DNA from: UBA9715 sp045629845
Lineage (GTDB): Bacteria > Actinomycetota > Coriobacteriia > Coriobacteriales > Eggerthellaceae
Direction of reading: 5' to 3'
Length of the DNA stretch: 62,136 nucleotides
Assembly (NCBI GenBank): GCA_045629845.1
Contig: JAZQRZ010000212.1
Coordinates: 1-62,136 of the forward strand
Both the position numbers and the translations under genes were made by a program. The stretch's first letter is position 1, and each line of letters starts with the position of its first letter. The notes under the pieces were generated by a model, which was given only the letters and a program-made list of their open reading frames with translations, was not told where the DNA came from and made no database searches. Shown one piece after another: positions 1 through 9,409 of this stretch.

Positions 1-1069
1 TAGGATGACTTCCCGCCCACTTTACTGTTATCTCGTAAGCGATGCCTGCAATAAGCGGCATAAGCAAGATGCGAACAATAATGACCAGAACCAACTTCGG
101 CGCACCATCAGGCACACCCCATGCGGCAATAAGTGCATCAAGCGGGACAACTGTGTATACAAATATGGCAATGATCATAACCATGATAAGGAACGCGGTA
201 CCGCAACGCACATGAAGACGTGGGAAGCTGCGAGCGTTTTCGGGCGTAAGTGGAAGGCCGTGCTCGAAACAGTGAATAGTCTTATGCTCGGCGCCGTGAT
301 AACCAAACATGCGCTTGATGTCTGACATGCGTCCAATTAACCATATATAGAAGATGAAAATACCAATACGAAGCACGCCATCGACAATGTTCCACAGCAG
401 CGTACGATCGTCGTATTCGCCAACAATAAGATTGGTTACAAACGCTGGAGCAACTACAAACAGCGCAACGCCCAGCACCAAACCAAGAATCATAGAAATG
501 GCCATTTCGGTATCGCCAAGCAAGGGTTTCTTTTCAGGCTTTTGTTCCGCTGGTTCTGTTTGGATCGGCTCCGAAACAACTTCAAGCGTGCGTTGAGCGC
601 CCAACGCATCGATCATTTCATCTGGATTGCCAAAGTCGCGCGACCAAGAAAACTCGGGCTCTTCGGGTTTTTCGGGCTCTTCGGGTTCTGGCTGGGCAGG
701 AAGAATTGAAGGCTCTGACTGAACCTTAGCAGCCACTTCAGTCTTGCCATCTTCGCTTGCCTCTTCCTCGACAAAAGCATGCTCTGCAGCAATGGAAAGA
801 GCCTTGTAGCCAAGCGCCAACGATTCAATGAACGCCCGACAACCACGGATGAAGGGCCAATACAACCAACCACTTTTATCTTTGCCGTATGACAGGTCGT
901 GCTCTTCGGTATAAATACCACCATCGGGTTCACGTACAGCTACCGACCAGTTATATTTCCCGCGCATCATAATGCCTTCGATGAGCGCCTGACCACCAAC
1001 ATGGGTTTTCAGTTCGCCATCTTCGGAAAATGCGCGCGACAAATCGCTCTTTTGCTTTTCTTTGGACAT
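1..1069 (-). CDS. DUF1385 family membrane protein (YqhQ-like), 3' end outside window
   Basis: Partial gene: it begins with ATG at 1069 and is still open at base 1, so the C-terminus lies outside the window. The first 30 residues contain HVGGQALIEGIMMRG, the hallmark of the DUF1385/YqhQ family. The second half has hydrophobic helices and the family signature YHGAEHKTIHCFEHG, followed by more membrane segments. Between these lies a Pro/Glu-rich spacer (repeated EPEEPEKPEEPEF-type sequence). The biochemical role of the family is unknown; it is an integral membrane protein. In many Firmicutes and Actinobacteria the gene sits beside rpmE or prfA; here those genes are 12 and 43 kb away. Family assignment is secure, function open. 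Confidence 0.88.
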   Translation of the reverse strand, partial: MSKEKQKSDLSRAFSEDGELKTHVGGQALIEGIMMRGKYNWSVAVREPDGGIYTEEHDLSYGKDKSGWLYWPFIRGCRAFIESLALGYKALSIAAEHAFVEEEASEDGKTEVAAKVQSEPSILPAQPEPEEPEKPEEPEFSWSRDFGNPDEMIDALGAQRTLEVVSEPIQTEPAEQKPEKKPLLGDTEMAISMILGLVLGVALFVVAPAFVTNLIVGEYDDRTLLWNIVDGVLRIGIFIFYIWLIGRMSDIKRMFGYHGAEHKTIHCFEHGLPLTPENARSFPRLHVRCGTAFLIMVMIIAIFVYTVVPLDALIAAWGVPDGAPKLVLVIIVRILLMPLIAGIAYEITVKWAGSHP

Positions 1070-1124
1070 ATACGGTTCTTTCAATCTATTGGTTGAAGTG
1101 CATTGTGCCCCAACGCAATGCAAC

Positions 1125-1149
1125 TGTGCCCCACCATAGGCGGGGCACA
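1125..1149. terminator. GC-rich hairpin downstream of thyX
   Basis: Inverted repeat tgtgcccc / ggggcaca with a 9-nt centre lies 40 nt after the thyX stop. On the minus strand no T-run follows, so it may act as a weak terminator or 3' stabiliser. A further copy of tgtgcccc lies just beyond it at about 1104. Confidence 0.4.
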
Positions 1150-1189
1150 TAAAAAAGTTATCTTAATGAAACGATTCTAGCGAGATACA

Positions 1190-1870
1190 TTAATCGCGAC
1201 GAACACGCGGATAAGGATCACCGCAGGTCATCTTCCCTTCTGGACAGGCGCCACGCACACAACCCGGACCAGCATCCACAAAAATGAACGGTGCAGTTGG
1301 ACGTACAAGCTCGAGCATCTTCCAAGCCAGCTCACGGATTTCCCACTGAGCACGGTTGCAGCAACGCAAATTAAAGAAGTGCAGCAGCTCGCGAATGTTC
1401 ATAGTGACAACAATCTTTGTTTCAGCAGCATTCGGCAGAATGTAACGTGCGTCTTCTGCAGGAATGCCCGCTGCTACAAACGCCTGATATGCTTCGACTG
1501 TCTTCTCAATCATTTCGTCAAACAGCTTGTTGCACTCTTCGTTTTCAGCAATAGAATCTGGCTTGATTGTTTCCAAGCCATCCGTGAACTTTACGTAGCG
1601 CTGACTTTGCTGATTAAAGCTAGCCAAGCGATGACGCACCAGCTGATGAGTTAACGCACGCGACACGCCATCAATCGCAAACGTATAGCTAGCATGTTCA
1701 AGCGTTGACAGGTGGCCGCTTTCCAAAATAGTGGTCAACACCTTGTGAATACGCGCTTCATCAAGGGATTCCATCAGCTCGGAAGCACCCACAGGCGCAT
1801 AGCAAAGACGCGCAGCTGTTGCGACCGCGCGTTCAGGATCTGGAGTATGGTACAGAAGCTCGACGTTCAT
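1190..1870 (-). CDS. thyX: flavin-dependent thymidylate synthase ThyX
   Basis: Converts dUMP to dTMP using methylene-tetrahydrofolate, FAD and NADPH; cytoplasmic DNA-precursor synthesis. The 226-aa length fits the family. The ThyX signature RHRxxSxxxxSxRY is present at residues 79-92 (RHRLASFNQQSQRY), together with LEHASYTF and the C-terminal arginine-rich region. The start ATG at 1870 is preceded by a GAGAGAGGG ribosome site. The neighbouring methyltransferase is divergent, with only about 80 nt between the two starts, and a TATAAT (1903-1908) lies there on the plus strand. No thyA is seen in the window. Confidence 0.97.
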   Translation of the reverse strand: MNVELLYHTPDPERAVATAARLCYAPVGASELMESLDEARIHKVLTTILESGHLSTLEHASYTFAIDGVSRALTHQLVRHRLASFNQQSQRYVKFTDGLETIKPDSIAENEECNKLFDEMIEKTVEAYQAFVAAGIPAEDARYILPNAAETKIVVTMNIRELLHFFNLRCCNRAQWEIRELAWKMLELVRPTAPFIFVDAGPGCVRGACPEGKMTCGDPYPRVRRD

Positions 1871-1953
1871 AGCCGCCCTCTCTCTCGATTACAATTCAAA
1901 AGTATAATCTGAGACATATTAGTGAACCGATGTATAACGGCGAAAGGCACGAA

Positions 1954-2841
1954 ATGACAACGGGCTCGTTCATCCCAAAACTTACCACTACCGATTGGAA
2001 TGAAGAATGGAAGAAACTTCAGGTTTCAAGGCGCCATAGCGACGACTCTTCCGTCTGGGATGAAAAGGCGAAAACATTTCCCGTTGCCCATGGCGAGCAA
2101 ACAAGTTATGTGCAGCGTTTTCTTGAACTGGCGGGTGTAAAACCAGGTGAAACCGTGCTTGATATGGGTTGTGGCACAGGCGCACTTGCAACCCCACTAG
2201 CGCAAAACGGTTGTCGCGTAATTGCTTGCGACTTTTCGCAAGGCATGCTGAACGCAATGATTGAAGACCAAAAATCACTTGGCGTAACTGGTGTTGAAAA
2301 TTATCTTTTAAGTTGGTCGGACGACTGGTCGCACGTGGGACTTACCGAAAACAGCGTTGATGTAGCATTCGCATCTCGCTCGATTGTAACTAACAACTTA
2401 CAAGATTCCTTACTTCGCCTGCATAGCGTGGCTCGTCGACGTGCGTGCATTACCTTGCCGTGCGGGCCATCGCCGCGCATTGACGAGCGCTTGCTGGCAG
2501 CCGTTGGACTGCAACAGCGCGTGGGGCGCGACTTCTTGTATGCGTTTAACATCCTGACTTCGCTAGGTTTATTCCCCGAAGTTGCCTACATTCCCAGCAA
2601 GCGTATTGATTTGTTTGACTCCTTCGAAGAAGCAAGTGATAAGTACACAACCATTGTTCAAGAAGCAGTGCAACACCTGGTGACAGAAGAAGAGCTCCGC
2701 AGCATTCCTGGCAAGCTGCGAACATGGCTTGAAGCTAATCTTGTTCAAGATGACGAAGGTTTCCATCTTGGAAAAGACCGCAAAGTAACCTGGGCCTTTA
2801 TTGCGTGGGACACCTCTCAATCATTGAATACGCAAGGGTAA
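1954..2841 (+). CDS. class I SAM-dependent methyltransferase
   Basis: Rossmann-fold methyltransferase of 295 aa. Motif I is clear (VLDMGCGTGALATPLA), followed by the acidic end of strand 2 (VIACDFS) and a motif-IV-like stretch (VDVAFASRSIV). The substrate cannot be told from the sequence. The in-frame ATG at 1930 has no ribosome site; the ATG at 1954 is preceded by GAAAGG at suitable spacing and is preferred. It is divergent from thyX and converges on the lipoprotein gene at 2853. Ubiquinone/menaquinone-type or small-molecule methylation are both possible. Confidence 0.8.
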   Translation: MTTGSFIPKLTTTDWNEEWKKLQVSRRHSDDSSVWDEKAKTFPVAHGEQTSYVQRFLELAGVKPGETVLDMGCGTGALATPLAQNGCRVIACDFSQGMLNAMIEDQKSLGVTGVENYLLSWSDDWSHVGLTENSVDVAFASRSIVTNNLQDSLLRLHSVARRRACITLPCGPSPRIDERLLAAVGLQQRVGRDFLYAFNILTSLGLFPEVAYIPSKRIDLFDSFEEASDKYTTIVQEAVQHLVTEEELRSIPGKLRTWLEANLVQDDEGFHLGKDRKVTWAFIAWDTSQSLNTQG

Positions 2842-2852
2842 TCAGCGGTTAA

Positions 2853-3527
2853 TCAGCTTCGGTCATTCCAGTTGGTTTCTTCAGAGCCAACACCCTGGCC
2901 GACAGTCTCTGAACTGTTGATTGTAATATCCCAGATATAACCCTCTTCAAGTGAAGTCAGATAGCGATCGCCCTCAACCTCATCAAAGACCATAGTTTCG
3001 TAATAACCGTCAGGCCCAAATTGCTCGTCTACGCCATACCATTCAGTACCTGAAGAATCTTTCATGTAGTACTCGCCACCAGGAAGCCATGTTTCTACCG
3101 TTCCAGCGCCTTTTATAAACACGCTTTCAACTGGTTTCTTGTCTTTCGTTAAGACCACGATATAGCGTCCCTTATTAGCATCTGAATCGGCTACAATAAA
3201 ATTGAGCTTCATATTATCGCTGGTCATTGCTTCATCGTGGAACAGCTCGCCTGTTTCTGGCATAGTCTGAACGCATGCTTTGGCACGCTGCTCCCAATCG
3301 CCATAAGCACTTTTCTCAAACGCTTCCTTGGCGCTGTAGAACTTGCCTTCATCAAACAAAGCACAAGCGCGATCGTATTCTGCTTTACCGGCATCTTCTG
3401 AACTTGAACTAGCAGATTCGCTCGTAGCCGATGACGCGCCTCCTGACGAAGAACCGCCACAAGCAACAAGCCCCAACATTAGCGCGAATAAACAACAGGT
3501 AATGATTGCAAGTGTTCTCTTCTTCAT
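2853..3527 (-). CDS. lipoprotein with short helical repeat and beta domain, unknown function
   Basis: 224 aa. A lipoprotein signal peptide ends in the lipobox LVAC with Cys23 as the predicted acylated residue, followed by a Ser/Gly/Ala-rich linker. Residues about 50-90 resemble a single TPR-like helical pair (ACALFDEGKFYSAKEAFEKS). The rest is acidic and aromatic, probably a beta domain (GEYYMKDSSGTEWYG). It would be anchored to the outer face of the membrane. It is the third gene of the run 9333 to 2853, 35 nt after the zinc-ribbon protein, so the three are probably cotranscribed. No family could be named. Confidence 0.75.
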   Translation of the reverse strand: MKKRTLAIITCCLFALMLGLVACGGSSSGGASSATSESASSSSEDAGKAEYDRACALFDEGKFYSAKEAFEKSAYGDWEQRAKACVQTMPETGELFHDEAMTSDNMKLNFIVADSDANKGRYIVVLTKDKKPVESVFIKGAGTVETWLPGGEYYMKDSSGTEWYGVDEQFGPDGYYETMVFDEVEGDRYLTSLEEGYIWDITINSSETVGQGVGSEETNWNDRS

Positions 3528-3562
3528 GATGTCCCCAATCTCGCCAGATATCTCACAAGCTA

Positions 3563-4834
3563 TTAAGGCCGAACAAGTGAAATGACTTCGGTTTCTCCGC
3601 TAGGCCACATGAACGAGCCAGTAGCATACTGGTGACCATCCTGTTCCCAGAACGCCGTCAGCGTAAGACGACCCGAACCCGTAGCGTCAAGCATGCCACC
3701 ATCAAACTTACCAGTGAATGTGGAATTCGCTGCCGAATCCTCGTAAACCTTACCCGCCTTGTTGTCGCGGATGTAGTACCAATTAAACGTTGCGGTAGCA
3801 CCTGACTGCGCCGCATCGATAGTAACGTTAAATAACCTCTCCAGGTTGCCACCGTGCATGTATCCCTTCCAGCTCCCCATCACCGTGCCAAAGTCGGTGA
3901 TACGTTTAACACCTGATGGCGCGTTGCCCTTATCTGTTTCACCTGTCGTCCACTTGAATTCGTTTATCACAGGGCGCTCAGAAGTGGAATACGAGGAAGA
4001 AGCAGCTGCAGAGGACGCAGCCTGCGATGAAGATGTAGCTGCACCTGAGGATCCACTTGTCGCCGAACCGCCAGAAGCACTTTCAGCCGACGCTGAAGAT
4101 ACCGACGCGGACGTACTAGAAGCTGCAGACGATGCTGACGTAGAAGCAGCCGAAGCAGAAGCTGATGCCGAAGAGGCACTGCTGGAAGCAGCAGAGCTTG
4201 ATGAAGCGCTCACTGAGCTAGCTGATGCTGAAGCGCTGGCCGCCGAGTCGTATGTAAGCGCTTTATCTTCATTAGGGTCATGCGGCTGAAACTGGAACAG
4301 CGGCACCACGTACAGCATAAGCACCACGATAACAAGCACAGCCCCAACACCAACAGCAATTAATGGCAGCTTCGACTTCTTTGCCGCAGGTGCAGGCTTC
4401 GCCTCCCCACCCGAAGACGAGTAGTGAATAGTCGGTTCGTGCGACTTAACTTGTTCAGCCTGATTGTCCGATTTAGTTTGAGTGTCCTGCGCGACTTTCT
4501 GCGCCTGACCAATAACCGTACCAATCGCCTGCGTTGCCACAGAAGCTGCTGACGTGGGGATACCCGCACCAGTGCCCTGCCAGGTAGAAAGCACTGTTTC
4601 ACCTGCTGCTGCAGGAGCATCGATTGTTTGCCCGAACGTGTCAGTGATAGTCTTCACAGTCTCGACAGCAGATTCGACAGCTTGTATAGCATCCGCGCCT
4701 GCACCAGAGACGTCTACAACTGAAGCCTCTACAGTAGACTCATTAGACTTAAGATCCTCAACGGGCGCGCCACACTCTGTACAAAAACGCAGTCCTGCAT
4801 CAAGCTCTTTTCCGCATTGTTCACAAAAAGCCAT
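3563..4834 (-). CDS. zinc-ribbon, single-pass membrane protein with Ser/Ala-rich linker
   Basis: 423 aa. The N-terminus is a zinc ribbon (CEQC...CTEC, Cys4, Cys7, Cys18, Cys21). A weakly charged cytoplasmic stretch follows, then one membrane helix at about 156-180 preceded by AAKKSK, which places the zinc ribbon inside and the C-terminus outside. Residues about 200-295 are almost pure Ser/Ala, a cell-wall-spanning spacer. The final ~125 residues form a compact domain with beta character (TATFNWYYIRDNKAGK, TGSGRLTLTAFW). It lies 23 nt downstream of the 1491-aa membrane protein. The architecture suggests an inside-to-outside sensor or structural link; no function is known. Confidence 0.78.
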   Translation of the reverse strand: MAFCEQCGKELDAGLRFCTECGAPVEDLKSNESTVEASVVDVSGAGADAIQAVESAVETVKTITDTFGQTIDAPAAAGETVLSTWQGTGAGIPTSAASVATQAIGTVIGQAQKVAQDTQTKSDNQAEQVKSHEPTIHYSSSGGEAKPAPAAKKSKLPLIAVGVGAVLVIVVLMLYVVPLFQFQPHDPNEDKALTYDSAASASASASSVSASSSSAASSSASSASASASAASTSASSAASSTSASVSSASAESASGGSATSGSSGAATSSSQAASSAAASSSYSTSERPVINEFKWTTGETDKGNAPSGVKRITDFGTVMGSWKGYMHGGNLERLFNVTIDAAQSGATATFNWYYIRDNKAGKVYEDSAANSTFTGKFDGGMLDATGSGRLTLTAFWEQDGHQYATGSFMWPSGETEVISLVRP

Positions 4835-4857
4835 ATCAACTCGTCCTTCCTCAATAC

Positions 4858-7800
4858 TTATTTATTTGGAAAGAACTTGTTCATTTCCACGATAAGCTTC
4901 TCCAGCTCATCGAAGCACTGCTCAACGGTCGCACCACTAAAATCCTTGGCCAAGATGGCATTAGCTTCAGTAATAGTCAGACCAGGCGCACCAACTCGCC
5001 CTGCACCACTGTGCTTAAGCAGCTGCAATTTCTTCAGGAACATCGGAACGTCTACACTCACATTCGCAAGAAACTCCTTCAATCGGCCTGAAGTCTCCAA
5101 TATTGCAATCTTTTCCACAATGATACGGTCGGCCTGCTTGGTAAACTGACGGACCGCTTCCTCAGCGAACATCGCACTCTTAGACAGGTAGCTTAGGTAC
5201 TCCTTGTATTGAAGGCTACCTACAACCAAATCTGTCACGCTCTCCTTGAGCTTTAATGCGGCCTGCGCCATCTCTTCAGCGAACCCCATCCAGTGTGTGC
5301 ACTTATACTTGGCTACCTTAGCCACTACATCAGGATGCTTGAACGCTTCACCCGCACGACGTGGATCGACAACAATTAGCAGGTCGTTATATTCAGGACT
5401 GTATGCTTCGGGGTGAAGTGCGCTCGTAACTGTCATGTCAAGAGTTTCCGCGAGCGCTGCCATAGCTTCCTTGTTGCTGTAAATACCAGCCATCGTGTTG
5501 TAAAGCTCCGCATTGAAGCTCTCTTGAGCGACGGTGTGGCTGATGTCCTTCCACTCGCCGCTTTCGGTTTGGTACTTGAACGTAACATCCAAATCTCGCG
5601 CAACCTTCTTGCCAGCAGCAACATCGACGTTGGCATTACCACTCGAGGTGTGGTAGCGAATACGGGAAGCCGGTATTCCAAGACGCTTAGCCAGGGCCTT
5701 TACCGTCTTTTCGCAGACCTCGATTTCTAATTCGCCAATCATCTTGTTGTAGAAAATGTTCAGCGCTTCGTATTCCACGCCCTTAAGCTTGTTCATGAGA
5801 TCAATCGCGAACTTATCTCTGCGCAGACCTATCGCAAGCGCCCGCGCCTCAAACTGAGAAAGCACACGACCGTTTTTCACGAGCTGACCATTAGTCACGA
5901 GCTTAGCCATCTCGTCAACCTTGATACGAGCTTCGACTTGAGCGAGCGCCTCAGCCTTGGAGACAGCTGTATTTGCACTGTCGAGGATGTAATAACCTAT
6001 ATTGGTGGCGGTACTGTCGAAACCCCTATGAGCCTTGATTGCAGCATTTGCGGCATCATCAGCACTGTTCAACTGACTGGCCAGCCACTCAGGCAAGTGC
6101 TTACTCGACGAGAACCACTTGATTTCCTTGAACGCCTGTTTAATCAAGTCGAACTGGTTCACAACCTCCTTACCCAAAATGAATGCGCCCTTCACACACT
6201 TCCCGACCACGTAGAAGCCAGCAGCCCATGCGCCCTCGTTCAAGGCATGGCGACCACCCTTATCGATTCCTACACGGAACAACTCAAGCGTACTATCGCC
6301 ACCATGATCCTTGTAATCAAGCGATGCCTCGATGCCAGCAGTAATCGAATTCAGGGGCACAAAGACTAATTCGGAAGTGCCGAGCGTCTTGATAGCAAGA
6401 ACAAAACGTATGAAGCCAACACCCAGCGAGCGATTGTAGTCGTGTACGAACATGTCGGCCGCATCATAGAGTTCGATCCCGCGACTATTCAGCGCAAGGT
6501 CGATAGCCTGAGCACTTCCTACTTCACCGTTTTCAAACCTTGCAAGCGCGTGCTGGACGGCCTTTACATCTGAAATGCAGTAACCGTAGTGCTCATCGTA
6601 GCCATCAAGCATCACCTGGATAAAGTTATAAAGTGGCGTAAGATCCTCGTAGTAGATATTTGTTGACACCTGACGACGAATGCTCGTGTACGCCGTGTAC
6701 AGATTCAATCCGAGCGCAGTAACGGGTTGCAATGCCAAAATCGGATTGTCTATCATACCTCCAGTCACATCTGCGATTGTCTCGGCTACGCTGATACTAC
6801 CTGCAACCGCCAGCTCGCCATTCGGACGCTCCCTAATAGTCTTTTGAATCGCCAGCAGAAGATTCTTCACATCCTTATCTTCGGCATCGTAGAAGTCCTG
6901 ACGCTCTGCATAGTCGATGCGCAAAGGCTGCGAGATGGCATTCACACGCTGCTCAGCCGTATACATTCTCACGTTACCAGCACTGTCAGTCCAGCTTACG
7001 GCCAGCTTCACGTCGACCAAGGTACGGTTGGGTGGAAGCATAATAGCCTTCGTAGGCATAATCTCGAACATAACCGTATTGTCAGCAGGATTTACGTCCT
7101 TGATGTAGTACTGGAAATCGAGAATCTCAGCAGGCCTCTCGATTACCCTACCCTTCTCATCATGCAGTGCCGATGAGCCTTCCACGTCCGTAAAAGAGAA
7201 GCTTATATCGCCAGGATCGGGAAGCTTGGTACATGGTCTACGGAAGGTGTTACCTTCTTCGTCAGTGAACTCGTCAACCACGAATAGCGTCAAATAGGCA
7301 TGAGTGCGGCCAGGCGTCTTTTCCATACGATCGCGCGTGGCCAGAAGATAGCTTTCCGTTCTCTCGAACAGCTGAGGGAACATCTCTTTAGCCTCGCGCG
7401 CTGTCTCGCGGATAGCTAACTCCGCTTGCCACTCAGCAGTAGGAATCACCATGCCGCCCGCCGACCCAAGCGATGCTGCTATCAATTGCGACGCACCCTT
7501 GATGGCATTCCTGCCGGAAACAATAACCTCACCCTCGTCGAGGTAGCGATCGTAGAAATCACTCGTCATCTGTGCCTCAAGGTCAGCCTGCAGTTCGGCT
7601 CTTCGCTTGGCGGCCTCGGGGTCAGCCGGGTCGTCTGGAACAAGCTCTGCAGCCTTAGCGGCTGCCGTTTGCCTAATGCGCTCAAGACCGTCTGCAGGGG
7701 CCTCCCGTTCGACCAATTCCAAATAACACTTCAAAGGCTCGCACGTGAAGCGAATACCCTCGAAGAAGCGGAAGAACCTAAACTCGCCTTCCAGCTTGTG

Positions 7801-9333
7801 TCCCTGTCCACTTGAATCAGCGGAAAGCGTAGCCGCAACCGCACATGTAAAGCTCTCGATTGTGCCTGGTGCGTCATCCTTACCGATTTCACCACATTCA
7901 GTCATCTCAACCGCAAAGGGGCACCCTGGGTAATCTTCAGTGCGCACGACATGTACATCACAGAAGCGTTTTTCAGCATCGGGTGAGGTAAGGCGTGTCT
8001 CGAACTCAGGGTTAAAGTTCTCGGGTAAGGCCTCCCCCGAGAAGCGGAACGGCAGCTGGAAGGTCTGCTTCTGCCCCGCCACAAACGTAAGTGCTACATC
8101 TGGAAACTCTAAGCGCGGCACCTGAATCTTGAACTTTACGTTATTCGTAAAGCTGGCACCGTCACCCGTAAACTCGATAGACACAACACCCGTCGTGTCA
8201 GTACCCTCGGGCCCAGCTGCAATAGCTTCGATGTTTATACACTTGTTGGAACCTTGCATACCAGCAGATTCGGCCTTAAGGTTGTCAGTCACACCAAAAG
8301 AAAGACGCGCCGTTAAATCGTCACGATTCACCGTACCGCCGCCGTTGGGCTTGTCCTCCACGATACGAGCACCCACAGTCTGCGCGCCACCACCCACAAA
8401 CAGTGTGTCGCCAAAATCTTTCCAAAGCACCATGCGGAAAGTTGAGGGCTCTTCTTCCTTTTGATCGTCATCAGGGTCAGGTTCGTCGCCCTTCTTACGT
8501 CCGCGCTGCGACAACGCTAACGCACCACCCACTACAGCCAACCCACCAATAACGGCAAGCGGAATAACCCAACCGCCCGAATCACCCTTATCCTTCGAGG
8601 CATCAGTTGCGATGGTTGTGTTTTCTTGAACTGGTTTTTCCTGAGTAGTCTCCTCCTGAGAGGATTCCACCTGCGTTCCAGAAGCGTCATTCTCTTCATC
8701 TATTTCGAAATAGTAATCAATAAACATACCGCTAATCTGCATCCCAATATTTACCTTGAGCCAGTCAGTACCTTGGGGCACGGTAATATCGCACACGAAC
8801 TCGTTCTCTGAAGGCATTTCAATATCTGTAGACTCATTTGGTTTCGAAGGATCTGCAAACATTAGTGTTTTTGATGCTGTTGTCGGAAAGCCGTTAGACT
8901 TAGGAAAAAGCCAGGACTCACCATATCCCGAACGCTTGACATCGTTATCTCGCCTCGAGGCCAGAACATCAACTCTCGGAGGTCCATAGAGTTGACGCAC
9001 TTTGCCTGTCTCGTCATCTACCGCGTTAGCGCTAAACTTCAAATGCAAGTGCACGTTACCAGTAGGCATTCCAGTGCTCATTTTGACGCGACGTTCGGAA
9101 CTACCAGTTGATCGCTTTAAGACGACTGGATCCACAAGGCCGTCCATCTCGATAGAAAAATCAAGGGTGTACTTCTCGGCAGTCATATCGCGTTCAACAT
9201 GTTCAGTGTCCTCAAAATGCGTGTTTGCCGCCTGTGCGGTCGCCGGCAAAGCAAAAGCCCCCAACACTGCAACCAAAAGAAGCGTAATCGCAGAAAGCGG
9301 GAAGGCATATTTCCGCTCGATGGTTTTCAGCAT
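4858..9333 (-). CDS. 1491-aa membrane protein: extracellular domain, one TM helix, very large C-terminal part
   Basis: Signal peptide about 1-36 (ends ATAQAA), a beta-rich region 37-215, a Glu/Thr/Gln-rich linker 216-250, and one hydrophobic helix 254-274 followed by RGRKK and an acidic PDPDDD segment. By the positive-inside rule the remaining 1200 residues would be cytoplasmic, which is unusual for such a signal-peptide protein. That part begins with immunoglobulin-like beta sequence, continues with alpha-helical regions and ends in mixed alpha/beta sequence. A motif RDLDVT at 1246, preceded by Gly/Asn-rich sequence, resembles the Gly...DxD metal motif of nucleotidyltransferase folds, but this is only a resemblance. 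GAGGAG precedes the ATG. First gene of a three-gene operon. No homologue could be named. Confidence 0.75.
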   Translation of the reverse strand: MLKTIERKYAFPLSAITLLLVAVLGAFALPATAQAANTHFEDTEHVERDMTAEKYTLDFSIEMDGLVDPVVLKRSTGSSERRVKMSTGMPTGNVHLHLKFSANAVDDETGKVRQLYGPPRVDVLASRRDNDVKRSGYGESWLFPKSNGFPTTASKTLMFADPSKPNESTDIEMPSENEFVCDITVPQGTDWLKVNIGMQISGMFIDYYFEIDEENDASGTQVESSQEETTQEKPVQENTTIATDASKDKGDSGGWVIPLAVIGGLAVVGGALALSQRGRKKGDEPDPDDDQKEEEPSTFRMVLWKDFGDTLFVGGGAQTVGARIVEDKPNGGGTVNRDDLTARLSFGVTDNLKAESAGMQGSNKCINIEAIAAGPEGTDTTGVVSIEFTGDGASFTNNVKFKIQVPRLEFPDVALTFVAGQKQTFQLPFRFSGEALPENFNPEFETRLTSPDAEKRFCDVHVVRTEDYPGCPFAVEMTECGEIGKDDAPGTIESFTCAVAATLSADSSGQGHKLEGEFRFFRFFEGIRFTCEPLKCYLELVEREAPADGLERIRQTAAAKAAELVPDDPADPEAAKRRAELQADLEAQMTSDFYDRYLDEGEVIVSGRNAIKGASQLIAASLGSAGGMVIPTAEWQAELAIRETAREAKEMFPQLFERTESYLLATRDRMEKTPGRTHAYLTLFVVDEFTDEEGNTFRRPCTKLPDPGDISFSFTDVEGSSALHDEKGRVIERPAEILDFQYYIKDVNPADNTVMFEIMPTKAIMLPPNRTLVDVKLAVSWTDSAGNVRMYTAEQRVNAISQPLRIDYAERQDFYDAEDKDVKNLLLAIQKTIRERPNGELAVAGSISVAETIADVTGGMIDNPILALQPVTALGLNLYTAYTSIRRQVSTNIYYEDLTPLYNFIQVMLDGYDEHYGYCISDVKAVQHALARFENGEVGSAQAIDLALNSRGIELYDAADMFVHDYNRSLGVGFIRFVLAIKTLGTSELVFVPLNSITAGIEASLDYKDHGGDSTLELFRVGIDKGGRHALNEGAWAAGFYVVGKCVKGAFILGKEVVNQFDLIKQAFKEIKWFSSSKHLPEWLASQLNSADDAANAAIKAHRGFDSTATNIGYYILDSANTAVSKAEALAQVEARIKVDEMAKLVTNGQLVKNGRVLSQFEARALAIGLRRDKFAIDLMNKLKGVEYEALNIFYNKMIGELEIEVCEKTVKALAKRLGIPASRIRYHTSSGNANVDVAAGKKVARDLDVTFKYQTESGEWKDISHTVAQESFNAELYNTMAGIYSNKEAMAALAETLDMTVTSALHPEAYSPEYNDLLIVVDPRRAGEAFKHPDVVAKVAKYKCTHWMGFAEEMAQAALKLKESVTDLVVGSLQYKEYLSYLSKSAMFAEEAVRQFTKQADRIIVEKIAILETSGRLKEFLANVSVDVPMFLKKLQLLKHSGAGRVGAPGLTITEANAILAKDFSGATVEQCFDELEKLIVEMNKFFPNK

Positions 9334-9409
9334 TGTCGGCTCCTCGTCTCGTCAATAAGGCAAAAGAATTGCAGTCAACAAAAACGCGAACTTGAAAGTT
9401 GCTCAATAA

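Noticed and set aside
3960..4240. Apparent tandem repeat array in the zinc-ribbon protein gene
   Set aside because: These are codons for a Ser/Ala-rich linker, not DNA repeats or CRISPR; there are no conserved spacers or repeat length.
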